DNA from: Methyloversatilis universalis
GTDB lineage: Bacteria > Pseudomonadota > Gammaproteobacteria > Methylococcales > Methylococcaceae
DNA: 64,000 bases
Assembly: GCA_020723665.1 (NCBI GenBank)
Contig: DYIL01000003.1
Coordinates: 62,001 to 126,000 of the forward strand
Direction of reading: 5' to 3'
Shown: positions 26,201 to 33,819 of the stretch, in pieces
Position numbering within the stretch: position 1 is the stretch's first letter
Layout of the letters: each line of letters begins with the position of its first letter
Position numbers and translations under genes: made by a program
The notes under the pieces: model-generated
Seen by the model: only the letters and a program-made list of their open reading frames with translations
Databases searched by the model: none
What the model was told of the DNA's origin: nothing

Positions 26201-27819
26201 TGAAACTCGTTCACGACCGCTCCGGTACGGACGATTTCTTCGGTGAACAGGTAGGCGGTGCCCATGAGTACGCCGACGCTCATGCCGCGCGCCACGAGCG
26301 GAGCCGCCAGGACCGAAAGCATCGCGGCCGACAACTCGTCGTGGATTCCTCCGGCGAACAACACTTGAACCGATTCCGGATCGTTCAATTCTGCCGTGGT
26401 CAGGACTTCGATGGCCGATTCCCAGAGGATGAAACTGGTGCGGGGGCCGGTGTGTCCGCCGCACTCGCTGCCCTCGAAAATGAACTTGCGGGCCCCTTCC
26501 TTGAGGAAACTGCCGAGCAGGCCCGGCGAAGGCACGTGCAGGTAGGTGGTTATCGAGAGCGCTTCCAGTTCGCGCGCTTGGCTCGGCCGTCCGCCGGCGA
26601 TGATGGCGAAGGGCGGCTTGATCTCACGGATCACGTCGAGCTGTTCCTGACGCAGCTCCAGCGGCATGAAGCCGAGCAGTCCTACGCCCCAGGGCTTATC
26701 GCCCAGGATGGCGCGGGTGCTGCTCAGCAGGGTTTGTACCTGCGGTTTACGCATGACCGACAGGGCGAGAAACGGAAGCCCTCCCGCTTCCGCTACCGCC
26801 TTCGCGAACGGCGCGGTATCGCTGACTCGCGTCATCGGCCCCTGAACGATAGGAAACCGGGTGCGGTGCTTGCGCGCCAGGGGCGAATCGGCAGCCAGCG
26901 CTTTGTGCGAGTGTGCCTGCCCGATCAGCGAATCCATACTTTCTTTGACCGCGGTGAGAATACGGCCGACGGTACCATAGCGCTTGGCCAATGGAGCCGC
27001 GAAGGCGATGTCCTGGCCCAGCGGCAGCAGCGCATCGTCGGTTTCCCTAAGGTGCTGTACCAGGAGGTCGCGCCAGGATTCACCCCGCGCAATCCGCTGC
27101 TCCAGTTCTTGGAGCTTGTTGCGTCCAGATCGGGCGAACAGGCGGAACGGCGCTTCTTCCTCGTCGAGCAGAACGGTCTCGCTGCCGTCCAACTGGCTCC
27201 ACATGCCACGCTGGTTCGAACGCACGAGCGGGCTTTCATCGGTCAGCCACAGCTGCTCGCACAATACGACGCCGCTCGCGCCGGCCAGCACCGCCGCAGC
27301 GGCGCTGCGCGGCCCGATGCCGCCTTGGATCCAATAAGGAATGCTCAGGCGTCCCTTGAGTTCCTGCAACAGAATGAAGCTCGAATGGCGGCTGACCGAT
27401 CCGCCGGCCTCGTGACCTTTGACGATCAGGCCGTCGCAGCCGGCGGCAATAGCGGCCTCCGCCGAGGAGAGATCGTAGACTTCGATGAAAACCCGGCGGG
27501 CGATGGATTTGACCCGCTTCTTGAGAGCGGTCAATTCGGCGGGGCTCTGACCCGCGAGCACGAGGATGGGAACTTGACACGGAAGGCGGTCGGAAAGTCG
27601 GGCCAGGTCTCGCGCAGGCGATCCCAGCATGTCCCAGCGGATTCCCCACTGTACCGATTCGTCGGCTGCGGATGCCAACCTGTCCAATGCCGACGGCAGT
27701 GCATCTGGCATATCCCGGTAGCCCAAATCCAAGATCCCTATGCCTTGGGCTCTCAAGGCCGCGACGGCGATCTGCGGATCGAGGCAGTGCGCCGGCGTAA
27801 TAGCGATAAGCGTTTCCAT
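20272..27819 (-). CDS. Iterative type I polyketide/fatty-acid synthase with tandem enoyl-reductase-like domains
   Basis: A 2515-residue multidomain synthase. Order with approximate residues: first flavin-dependent oxidoreductase domain of the nitronate monooxygenase/PfaD fold (1-230, KGHEAGG); second such domain (310-590, EGSECGGHTGP); ketosynthase (690-1100, Cys883 in VDAACASSL, then EAHGTGT and GHTKVSAG); acyltransferase (about 1260-1560, Ser1360 in GHSYGE, then GAFHCSAM); a Pro/Ala-rich linker; one ACP (about 1850-1930, Ser1884 in LGIDSIKRIE); ketoreductase (about 2210-2450, VTGGAYGI, FFSSIAGRFGN, Tyr2404). KS and ACP motifs are closest to PUFA-synthase or heterocyst-glycolipid-type enzymes. 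There is no DH or thioesterase; the DH is in the DH-PPT protein. A strong GGAGGTG precedes the start. It is the first gene of a long co-directional locus and likely builds a long, mostly reduced chain. Confidence 0.93.
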   Translation of the reverse strand: METLIAITPAHCLDPQIAVAALRAQGIGILDLGYRDMPDALPSALDRLASAADESVQWGIRWDMLGSPARDLARLSDRLPCQVPILVLAGQSPAELTALKKRVKSIARRVFIEVYDLSSAEAAIAAGCDGLIVKGHEAGGSVSRHSSFILLQELKGRLSIPYWIQGGIGPRSAAAAVLAGASGVVLCEQLWLTDESPLVRSNQRGMWSQLDGSETVLLDEEEAPFRLFARSGRNKLQELEQRIARGESWRDLLVQHLRETDDALLPLGQDIAFAAPLAKRYGTVGRILTAVKESMDSLIGQAHSHKALAADSPLARKHRTRFPIVQGPMTRVSDTAPFAKAVAEAGGLPFLALSVMRKPQVQTLLSSTRAILGDKPWGVGLLGFMPLELRQEQLDVIREIKPPFAIIAGGRPSQARELEALSITTYLHVPSPGLLGSFLKEGARKFIFEGSECGGHTGPRTSFILWESAIEVLTTAELNDPESVQVLFAGGIHDELSAAMLSVLAAPLVARGMSVGVLMGTAYLFTEEIVRTGAVVNEFQAQAIACKETALLQSGVGVYTRCAKTEFCDEFNRTRRELKMALESEERTLKVLELLNIGRLRIASKGIAHNSQPGAAGAGERYVKVNVQTQRREGMYMLGEVARLRNKTLTISDLHAAVATGSQELLTSAIARAEKKHRTRPPRDDIAIIGMACLMPGAGDMRQYWQNILRRVDAIREVSDDRWRPADFFDPKRGTPDKIYSKWGGFIDDVQFDPTVFGIPPAALRSIEPMQLLALDVAKRALEDAGFDRRSFPRERTSAIFAAGGMNDLGTIYIFRTLLAHYLPKVPGLPEATRKHIMETLYEHELPAWTEDSFPGFLGNVVAGRVANRLDLGGTNFAVDAACASSLAALDVAIKQLRSGDADAALVGSIDGTNNAVAFMAFAQTHALSPRGKCRPFDDGADGIAIGEGVAAMVLKRLRDAERDGDRIYAVIKGIGASSDGRNRSLTAPHPQGQVRALRRAYEDAGVDPSTVGLIEAHGTGTAVGDKSEIESINTAFGESNPVPQSCAIGSVKSMIGHTKVSAGFAGLIKASLALKHRVLPPTLGVETPNSRVDFTNSPFYINTETRPWWAPPNGHPRRCGVSAFGFGGTNFHVVLEEYGGDYRDTDIIDLNPRDAEPFVLFGPTRSHIVQKTERLQQGLEYPEHLDPAQLAYSLQMEQAKGGADAGTRTCRLAVVAASAADLKQKLDWALRELRDGNKTEFKHPQGIYYRESGAAGGLCLMFPGQGSQKINMLRDLVIFLPELHGFFERADALLAERLPQPLSRFIYPLPVFSDKERERQQNALNATQVAQPALGATELAAFELLKNYGVRPDFTAGHSYGEYVALCAAGALGRDDLIRLSEIRGRIAAEAGQSSQGAMAAVDADGARVEKLIAEHGLAVSVANLNAPDQTIIAGSAEAVDAAAAALTKASLRVTKLPVKGAFHCSAMAEASAALAAELTKIEFRPPEFPVFSNITADRYPREPAEIRALLARHVAEPVRFVDEVNRLYEAGARIFLEVGPGLVLSGLVDRILTDRPHATLGIDAPGRPGWLQLAHLLCQLFALGVPVRFETWFKRRGLKELSLAELFALARAKANPGPLVWRVNGGRAAPWREAADTSRNVVSLPTGSKVPAQVAQGTSTRPSLALVQDFPTTTRRYSMATHEVSNTTSPAMGPPPEGTPAVSDSRFALIQNCVAQLIDLQREQQRTLCSFLDFLHANLAGVPLPAQQWTTSSTEVSAMAEAQPVATAAVSGGAVLNGVPPAPVLPLQLRTGGPGEAAGERPFSVVPTPVVRTGGPVPSRANGSSEAAPLTAVKTAVPGGSGLAPTDQFKADLLRSVSERTGYPEDMLDLDAHMEADLGIDSIKRIEVFSALKDHHDLLEGRDEETVLEELSGLKTLNEIIAWYDRLRDSKPQAGGADFSKKSQTPPSMSPVEVVESSAYAEQPDPVECYVLKPVPAPLERTALSAPALPSTMVLLGRVSELSEALRQALNGAGYVTRQLVPSRETRAVDDDRLEVDLSSPKGLGSVREFLRSGGKPLGGLISLLSAEAPESAEKDRSSDARVLFLTLKALEQDFKEGARSGGGWLINLTVLDGQFGLKRSHPFAAERAGTLGVAKCAAREWPNLKVKCIDLDPNLGTGDWVGRVLTELRHDDHTLEIGYSVEGRWRLDLEPRRNHGTIRPELELDAGAVLLVTGGAYGITADIVRGLARNRSLRLVLVGRSPLPEPESPSTRDLVDPNALRQFLIGEMRRRSGKVKPAAVEAELRRILKERQIRANLAALKDAGAEVDYRALDVRDAAAFGRLIDGIYERFGRIDGVLHGAGVIDDKLIRDKTPESFDAVYDTKVVSALTLARKLDPAKLKFLVFFSSIAGRFGNTGQCDYSAANEVLNKLADRLSAEWPDVHTVSINWGPWDSGMVNDELRKLYASRNIRPIPVETGVRHCLDVLARCDRREPELVVTASLEAIAGLGRTTSREGNVRPETDSTVLTPAVA

Positions 27820-27989
27820 CCGTTCACCTCCATTGTGATGAATCCTTTCCCTAGGTGCGACGAATCAGACTTCGAAGCTTAAGATCGCCGGTCCATATTC
27901 AACCCAAAGCTTCTACGTGCGAAAACGGAAACCGTAACTGATTCGAAATGCTAGGATTTGTGTAAAAACAATTAACTAAAGGCCCAATT

Positions 27990-28093
27990 GTTTCACAATC
28001 CAATCATCGCAAACTGATCATACCCAAAATCTCAAGAAAGCAAAAGCAGATTTTGCCGTTGACAAATGCGCGTTGAATTTGTGATTGTGAAAC
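27990..28093. promoter_or_regulatory. Perfect 11-bp inverted repeat in the synthase promoter region
   Basis: GTTTCACAATC (27990-28000) and GATTGTGAAAC (28083-28093) are exact inverted copies, with about 82 bp of AT-rich DNA between them. The block lies between the divergent synthase and HNH genes. It could be a pair of operator half-sites or the arms of a small element. A TTGACA box (about 28060) lies inside it, facing the HNH gene. Function is inferred. Confidence 0.5.
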
Positions 28094-28115
28094 GGTTCAG
28101 AAACGGAGCGCGATT

Positions 28116-28391
28116 ATGGACGATCGAATTTCGCTTGAGAAACTGATGGACTTTGTCGTTCCTGTGACCGAATCCGGATGTTGGATATGGATAGGATCGG
28201 CGCAAGCGGATGGGGAGCGTATAAACGCGGAGTGGGAAAGCATGCGCCCGGACCGATTCTTCTGGGAAGTCCATTTCGGACACATTCCGACCGGCCAGTG
28301 CGTTTGTCACAAGTGCAACGTTCAGTACTGCGTCAACCCCAGTCACCTTTTTCTCAAAACCACCGAAGCGGCATCCAGCGAAACGGCCTAG
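28116..28391 (+). CDS. Small HNH nuclease-like protein
   Basis: A 91-residue protein that is essentially one HNH domain of the phage/homing type: ESGCWIWIGS at the start, then HIPTGQCVCHKCNVQYCVNPSHLFL, in which the two CxxC-type pairs would bind a structural metal and His-Asn-His would be catalytic. (Longer motif: residues 55-79.) The typical YG...HR segment before the core is replaced by divergent text, so activity is uncertain. It stands alone, divergent from the large synthase. It may be a remnant of a mobile intron or phage, or a short standalone nuclease. Confidence 0.7.
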   Translation: MDDRISLEKLMDFVVPVTESGCWIWIGSAQADGERINAEWESMRPDRFFWEVHFGHIPTGQCVCHKCNVQYCVNPSHLFLKTTEAASSETA

Positions 28392-28448
28392 CAGGGTTCT
28401 ATCCGTCGCAGCCCAGAGACGGATGCATCCCGGACAGGCAGGGCTTAT

Positions 28449-29714
28449 CTACCCGACCGACTTTTGGATGAGCCCCTGTTCGTGGTACTGCTTGATGTCT
28501 ATGTTATAGCTCCCGTTTTTCAGCATGGTCTTGATTCGATAGGGCTGCCCGCAGGGGTCCAGGTCCATTTTAGCCAGGTCGACGATACGATGGGGTTGCG
28601 GATTTTTGTCCGCGTCGAGCAGCATGATCATTTTTGGTCGGAGCTTTTGCCGAGGGTTGACCTCGATGACCAGAGCGACTTCCCCGTTACTCGTTTCGAC
28701 GAGGCTGCCTGCGGGGAATGTGCCTAGACATTCGACGAACTTCGTTACCAAGGCTCCATCGAGACGTTTTCCGCTCTCGCTGTTGAGAATCGCGATCGCG
28801 TCCATGTGAGTACGGCCTGACTGGTACACACGGTCGCTGGTTACGGCGTCGTAGGTATCGGCGACGGCGACGATCCGGGTGTACGGCATGATTTGATCAT
28901 CGGTGAGGCCGTTGGGATAACCGGTGCCGTCGAGGTTTTCGTGATGTTCGTATGCGACATCGATGGCGCCCGGATAGACGCCGCGCGAGGACATGAGTAT
29001 GTCCCGGCCGTGCACGGTGTGAGCTTTCACCAAAGTCATTTCTTCATCGGTGAGACGGCCCGGCTTGTTGAGGATTTCCAGAGGCACTCTCATCTTGCCC
29101 ATGTCGTGCATGAGTCCGGACAAACCGAGGTTCCGAAGCTCTGGAATGGACATGCCCAAATAACGCCCAAGTACGATCGAGAAGATACACACGTTCATAG
29201 AATGCTGAGCGGTGTACTCGTCACGATTCTTGAGCTGGCTCAGGAGCAGCATGGCGTCGGGATTTCTGTATACGCTGTCCACGCATTCGCAAACGGCGTC
29301 CTTCGCGAGCCGGATATCCACGCCCCGACCGAAGCGAATGGCGTCCATGAATGTCTTGACCAGGTTGCTCGTCTGCATGTGGGTATTTTGAGCGCGGTCG
29401 ATTTCGCGTTCGACGGATACCCGCTTTTCCGGCGGGGCGGCGGTCCACGATAGGCGCGACGATTTGATCGGCCGGGGCGAGTTGCTGGTTTCCGGGTATT
29501 TTGTTCGATAGCTGTCGATGTAGACGTATTTACATATTTTCTGAACGGCCTCGATATCCGCCTGCGTGGCAAGCGCGAATCCCTGAAACAAGAAAGGCGA
29601 ATCGAGCCAGGGGCGATCCAAGTCGCATACGTACATCCCGATCCTCAGATCGCCGACCGCCACTTTGACCTTATTCAGGGTCGTTAGTCCAGGAGAATCT
29701 ATACGGTTATCCAT
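28449..29714 (-). CDS. HD-GYP domain cyclic-di-GMP phosphodiesterase (DUF3391 N-terminus)
   Basis: A 421-residue cytoplasmic protein. Residues about 15-75 match the DUF3391 domain (VAVGDLRIGMYVCDLDRPW). The HD-GYP domain follows at about 165-340, with H171, HD at 203-204 (HDMGK), HH at 257-258 and GYP at 265-267 (DGTGYP), so the metal site and c-di-GMP-binding motif are complete. It should hydrolyse cyclic-di-GMP to pGpG or GMP. It is a single gene, divergent in function from its neighbours. Confidence 0.93.
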   Translation of the reverse strand: MDNRIDSPGLTTLNKVKVAVGDLRIGMYVCDLDRPWLDSPFLFQGFALATQADIEAVQKICKYVYIDSYRTKYPETSNSPRPIKSSRLSWTAAPPEKRVSVEREIDRAQNTHMQTSNLVKTFMDAIRFGRGVDIRLAKDAVCECVDSVYRNPDAMLLLSQLKNRDEYTAQHSMNVCIFSIVLGRYLGMSIPELRNLGLSGLMHDMGKMRVPLEILNKPGRLTDEEMTLVKAHTVHGRDILMSSRGVYPGAIDVAYEHHENLDGTGYPNGLTDDQIMPYTRIVAVADTYDAVTSDRVYQSGRTHMDAIAILNSESGKRLDGALVTKFVECLGTFPAGSLVETSNGEVALVIEVNPRQKLRPKMIMLLDADKNPQPHRIVDLAKMDLDPCGQPYRIKTMLKNGSYNIDIKQYHEQGLIQKSVG

Positions 29715-29924
29715 AGAATTCTTTCCTCAAGATCCAGACGGCTCGAATACTGAAGTATAGTCTGAGCTCTTTTTCGACCGCACTCGTGGCGTTTCACTGC
29801 ACGACGACCATGATCGCCGACGCTTCCCTTCGTACAGGGGACCGACCGCAACGCGCGCCAAAGGCATAGGTTCGTACCTGGCCCAGCTCTTTTGTTCGAA
29901 CGATCGGGCTGGGGCGCCGGAGCG

Positions 29925-30938
29925 TCATGGCGCCAATTTTTCCGTTCGCCCGTGAGCCGCGGACTCAAGTGCGGCGACGATGATGCGGCAGTTGGTTTTT
30001 GCATCGTCAAGCGAAAGCAGTGGCGCCTTTCCGGTCAACACGGATTCGCTGAAATGCTCGATTTCTAGCGTGAAATGGTTGGCCGCGGGCAGACGTTCCT
30101 CACATTGACGCCCATCCTCGGTCCACCACGAAAGCACTGGGACATCGCCCGGGAGTTGCCACACGGTATGGCATTTCAGACCGCCTTTGGTGCCTATGAT
30201 TTCGTATTCCGAGCGCCGCGCCCGTTCGAAGCTGAAATCGAAATGGGCATGTTTGCCCTCTCCGAAATCGATCACGCCGCTGGTCGTGATATCCGCGCCG
30301 CTCTCGACATATTTCGCGATCGCCGTCACGGCAACGGCGGGTTCCTCGAAAAACATGCGGGCCGAATGAATCGCATAGCAGCCGATGTCCCACATCGCGC
30401 CGCCTCCCCGCTCCACGCTTTCCGCCAGGCGGTACAGCCGCGCAGGGCGCATCATGAAAGAGTAGGTCGCGCGGACGGAACGAATGTCGCCGATGATACC
30501 GGAGCGAATCAGTTCCCACACCCGCTCATGCTGCGGGTGGAAGCGGTACATGAAACCTTCCATCACGGTCACCTTATGCTGGCGTGCCGCCGCCTCGATC
30601 GCGTCGATGTCGGCGACGGTCAACGCCATCGGTTTCTCGCACAATACGTGCTTGCCGCGACGGACCGCACGCAGCGTCCATTCGGCATGTTCGCGATTGG
30701 CGAGCGGCAGGTAAACGGCCTCGACGTCCGTGTCGTCGAGCAGCGCTTCGAGATTGTCGTAAGTCCGGACTCCTTGTTGTTGCGGGGCGTATTTCGCCAG
30801 TGTCTCGGCGGCGGCTCCGGGACGGCGGCTGGCGATGGCGACCAGTTCGGCGTTCGCCGCCTCGACGATGGCGGGCATCAGCCGTTCGTTGACGCGCGCC
30901 GCGCCGAGTATGCCCCAACGGAGTTTTCGGTCGTTCAT
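29925..30938 (-). CDS. Gfo/Idh/MocA family oxidoreductase
   Basis: A 337-residue NAD(P)-dependent dehydrogenase. The N-terminal Rossmann domain starts RWGILGAARVNERL, with the family motif CEKPMAL (about residue 96) and a C-terminal alpha/beta substrate domain (GGAMWDIGCYAIHSAR). Members oxidise or epimerise sugars and cyclitols. The substrate cannot be read from sequence. It has no obvious operon partners; the gene upstream on this strand lies far away and the next on the plus strand is a peroxiredoxin. Confidence 0.9.
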   Translation of the reverse strand: MNDRKLRWGILGAARVNERLMPAIVEAANAELVAIASRRPGAAAETLAKYAPQQQGVRTYDNLEALLDDTDVEAVYLPLANREHAEWTLRAVRRGKHVLCEKPMALTVADIDAIEAAARQHKVTVMEGFMYRFHPQHERVWELIRSGIIGDIRSVRATYSFMMRPARLYRLAESVERGGGAMWDIGCYAIHSARMFFEEPAVAVTAIAKYVESGADITTSGVIDFGEGKHAHFDFSFERARRSEYEIIGTKGGLKCHTVWQLPGDVPVLSWWTEDGRQCEERLPAANHFTLEIEHFSESVLTGKAPLLSLDDAKTNCRIIVAALESAAHGRTEKLAP

Positions 30939-31329
30939 AGGTTCTCCCCTTATTTTTATGAGCTAGGAAATGGTGTAGATATCATAATCCTTGAAACGGC
31001 GGTTGGACGTGCTCGCATGGCGGCAGACGCGGCGCAGCGGGGTCGTCTCCCGCGGGAAGGAGTACCGTCGACAGCTGGCCTATCCGCCGTGCAATCGGGC
31101 ACGTAGCAGCTTCACCAAAACGGTGAAATCGGCGGAAGGGAAGCCGGTCGGAGTCCTCGCGGCGTTTCTACCGCATCGAAGCGGTCAACGGCTGTTTCAA
31201 GGGTAATGTCTCAGGACGCGGTGATTGTCTCCATCCGAGACACCATGACCGCACCGGCGCGGCCTGGTCGTTTATGGCCTGGACATTGATTTCTCGCCAT
31301 CTTCCACTGTAACCATCCAAGGTGATGCC
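30939..31329. other. Intergenic region with a dispersed repeat fragment
   Basis: About 390 bp between divergent genes. Around 30990-31010 the text CGGTTGGACGTGCTCG is also seen near 39300 (CAGTTGGACGTGCTCG), so a fragment of a dispersed repeat is present. The frame covering 30991-31206 has no recognisable domain. No clear promoter was picked out. Confidence 0.4.
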
Positions 31330-31836
31330 ATGACCATCAAAGTTGGAGACCGCCTTCCCGAGGGCACGCTTTACGAGTCTACGGAATTCGATTCAGCGAC
31401 TGGCTGTCCGATGAAGCCTCAGCCCTTGTCCGTCAGCGAGTTCGTCAAGGGTAAGAAAATCGTGATTTTCGGCGTTCCGGGGGCGTTCACGCCGACCTGT
31501 TCCGCACAGCATCTGCCGGGCTATATCGCGAATTTCGACAAACTGAAAGCCAAGAATGTCGACGAAATCTGGTGCATGGCCGTCAACGACGCGTTCGTGA
31601 TGGCATCGTGGGGCCGGGAGCGAAATGCCGGCGGCAAGGTGCGCATGATGGCCGACGGAAGCGCCGAATATACCCGTAAGCTCGGGCTCGAGCTCGATCT
31701 CACCGCCAAAGGCATGGGCGTGCGCAGCCAGCGTTTTGCGATGGTGGTCGACGACGGCGTCGTGACCCATCTGGCCGTCGAGGCGCCGGGCAAGTTCGAG
31801 GTTTCGAGCGCCGAGGCGATCCTTCCGCAGTTGTAG
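31330..31836 (+). CDS. Peroxiredoxin, Prx5-like
   Basis: A 168-residue thiol peroxidase. The peroxidatic Cys is in PGAFTPTCS (about residue 56), followed by HLPGY, and the conserved Arg is in VRSQRFAMVVDDG. It reduces hydrogen peroxide and organic hydroperoxides, probably with glutathione or glutaredoxin. It is a stand-alone domain (no glutaredoxin fusion), typical length, and is followed by its own intrinsic terminator. Confidence 0.93.
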   Translation: MTIKVGDRLPEGTLYESTEFDSATGCPMKPQPLSVSEFVKGKKIVIFGVPGAFTPTCSAQHLPGYIANFDKLKAKNVDEIWCMAVNDAFVMASWGRERNAGGKVRMMADGSAEYTRKLGLELDLTAKGMGVRSQRFAMVVDDGVVTHLAVEAPGKFEVSSAEAILPQL

Positions 31837-31858
31837 GGAATAGCTTCTTCGTTGCCAT

Positions 31859-31892
31859 GAGCCGCAGAGACCGTCGGGCTGCGGCTCTTTTT
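31859..31892 (+). terminator. Rho-independent terminator after the peroxiredoxin gene
   Basis: GAGCCGCAG pairs with CTGCGGCTC around an 11-base loop and is followed directly by TTTTT. It ends the peroxiredoxin transcript and shows that the ATG at 31857 cannot be the start of the next gene. Confidence 0.9.
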
Positions 31893-31940
31893 CCGTCTGA
31901 TGTAGAATGGCCCGCTAGTCTTCGTCAACGGCAGGCAACT

Positions 31941-32771
31941 ATGCAACAGACCGATCCCATACTTACCGAGATCCTAGATGCCACCGTCACGATCGCGCGC
32001 GGTGCGGGAGCCATTCTTCGCGAAGGGTTCGAAGACCGTCGCGTTGCGGCGCTTAAGTTCAAGACCAGCGATATCGATCCGGTCACCGAATACGACGTTC
32101 GCAGCGAGAAGTTCATCGTCGGCGAACTGCGTCGCCGCTTTCCGTCTCACCAGATCGTCGGAGAAGAGGGCGGGGCATACCGAGTTGGGGAGGTCCAGTC
32201 GAACGCTCGGGACTTCATGTGGCATATCGATCCGCTCGACGGCACGGTAAACTTCGCGCACCGCTTTCCCATGTTCTGCGTATCACTGGGCTTGCTGATC
32301 GACGGCGTTCCCTCGCTTGGCGTCGTCTACAACCCGATTGCCGATGAAATGTTCGCCGCCGCGCGGGGGTTGGGGGCTAGGCGCAACGGCTCGCCGATCC
32401 ACGTGTCGGCAACACCGGTGCTGAATCGCGCGTTGGTGATCACCGGTTTTTCCTACGACACCCACACCAGCGACAGCAACATGAAAAATTTTCTCGCCTT
32501 CCAACGTACCGCACAGGCTACGCGGCGCATCGGCTCGGCCGCTCTCAATTTGTGCTACACGGCAGCCGGGCAGATGGACGGCCACTGGGAGATGAAGGTC
32601 AAGCCGCATGACATCGCGGCGGGCATCGTGCTGGTGCGCGAGGCGGGCGGTACGGTCACCGATTTCGACGGCGGCGACGACATCTTGAGTACCGGCCGCA
32701 TCGTTTCCAGCAACGGCTTGATCCACCGCGAAATGCTGGAGGTGTTGAAAGCCGCCGGCGACCGCGAATGA
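31941..32771 (+). CDS. Inositol monophosphatase family protein
   Basis: A 276-residue Mg2+-dependent phosphatase of the IMPase/SuhB family. Metal motifs are clear: GEEGGAYR (about residue 75), DPLDGTVNFAHRFP (about 97-110) and the C-terminal PHDIAAGIVLVREAGG. It removes phosphate from inositol-1-phosphate or related sugar phosphates, and SuhB has an added ribosome-antitermination role in some species. The start at 31941 is chosen because the upstream ATG lies in a terminator; the ribosome-binding site is weak. Confidence 0.88.
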   Translation: MQQTDPILTEILDATVTIARGAGAILREGFEDRRVAALKFKTSDIDPVTEYDVRSEKFIVGELRRRFPSHQIVGEEGGAYRVGEVQSNARDFMWHIDPLDGTVNFAHRFPMFCVSLGLLIDGVPSLGVVYNPIADEMFAAARGLGARRNGSPIHVSATPVLNRALVITGFSYDTHTSDSNMKNFLAFQRTAQATRRIGSAALNLCYTAAGQMDGHWEMKVKPHDIAAGIVLVREAGGTVTDFDGGDDILSTGRIVSSNGLIHREMLEVLKAAGDRE

Positions 32772-32876
32772 ACGCGGATAACTTTTCGCACTACCATCAA
32801 AAGCGTTACGCTTTCCCGCGCTCTGTCCTGTAAAACCGAGCGGGCTGATGCCCGTCGTCACCACTGAGGAGTCATC

Positions 32877-33305
32877 ATGAAGATCGGTATCGCTTCTGAT
32901 CACGCAGGTTTTGACTATAAAGAGGAACTGCGTACCTGGCTGAGTTCACTGGGCCACGAGGTCGTAGACTACGGTTGTTTCAGCGACGAACGAACCGATT
33001 ATCCCAAGTGGATCCGTCCTTGCGCCGTGGCCGTTGCCAGCGGTGAGGTGGAGCGCGGGATCGTGCTGGGCGGCAGCGGCAACGGCGAAGCCATTGTGGC
33101 CAACCGCGTCAAGGGTTGCCGCTGCGGCTATTGCTTCAACGAGGAAACCGCCTATCTCACCCGATTGCATAACGACGCCAACTGTATCGCCATGGGCCAA
33201 AGGATCATCAGCCTCGACATGGCCAAGAAGATCGTCGAAACCTTTTTGTCCACCGAGTTCGAAGGCGGCCGGCACGTGCCGAGAATCAAGGCGATCGACG
33301 AGTGA
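32877..33305 (+). CDS. rpiB: Ribose-5-phosphate isomerase B
   Basis: A 142-residue RpiB/LacAB-family isomerase that interconverts ribose-5-phosphate and ribulose-5-phosphate. It starts MKIGIASDHAGFDYKE, a family hallmark. The phosphate/substrate loop is GGSGNGEAIVANRV, the Mycobacterium-type form without the E. coli active-site Cys (CGTG), so catalysis should depend on the Glu in that loop. The text ending RHVPRIKAID is also family-like. It appears to be a single transcription unit. Confidence 0.92.
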   Translation: MKIGIASDHAGFDYKEELRTWLSSLGHEVVDYGCFSDERTDYPKWIRPCAVAVASGEVERGIVLGGSGNGEAIVANRVKGCRCGYCFNEETAYLTRLHNDANCIAMGQRIISLDMAKKIVETFLSTEFEGGRHVPRIKAIDE

Positions 33306-33819
33306 TCGACGGGAGCGCCAAAGGAGCTCTCCTTTCCGAAACGGGTTGAGTGAGGAGGCGATCGGCGGTCAGTCACCGGCTTTGACGATGGGCCGCCGAT
33401 TGGAGACGAAACGCGCTCTTTTTTTCGCTTTGCATAGCCGTTCTAAGGCTTTGCCCGTTCAAAAAACGTAAATCGATCGAATCGCAACCATTATCGTAAA
33501 ATCGATTATTTATATTGATCTTGAAGCCTTCCGACATAGACTGCATACAAAACGTTAAATGTCGGCCGATATCGGAGTCCCGCGAGTGGGCTGTTGTTTC
33601 GACGGTGCGGCGAAACGCGCCGTGTAGGACGGTTCGATATCGATTTGGACATACCGTTGCTTGATTTTCGATCCGGCCGATCGGACAGAGTAAGCGCCTT
33701 AGGACCGGTGTGTCACGTACTCGATCGAACAATCCAGGCGATGCCGCCAATCAGGGGCGCTACAGCAAGCCTGCTTCGATTGGTTTGCAATCCGCTGAAA
33801 ACGCTGTCAAACACCCGGT
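33306..33819. other. Intergenic region before the first peptide block
   Basis: About 510 bp in which I see no gene. Short frames on both strands lack domains. Composition drops in GC toward the right, where the duplicated upstream region of the peptide genes begins. Confidence 0.4.

Noticed and set aside
24646-27882. A 1078-codon open frame on the plus strand, opposite the synthase
   Set aside because: It is antisense to conserved KS and oxidoreductase domains, shows no domain itself, and results from GC-rich codon use in the real gene.
29699-30010. 103-codon minus-strand frame between the HD-GYP and oxidoreductase genes
   Set aside because: It overlaps both neighbours' ends, is Arg-rich and has no domain or ribosome-binding site.
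31857-31940. Earlier ATG for the inositol-phosphatase gene
   Set aside because: It lies inside the terminator hairpin of the peroxiredoxin gene and adds non-family residues.
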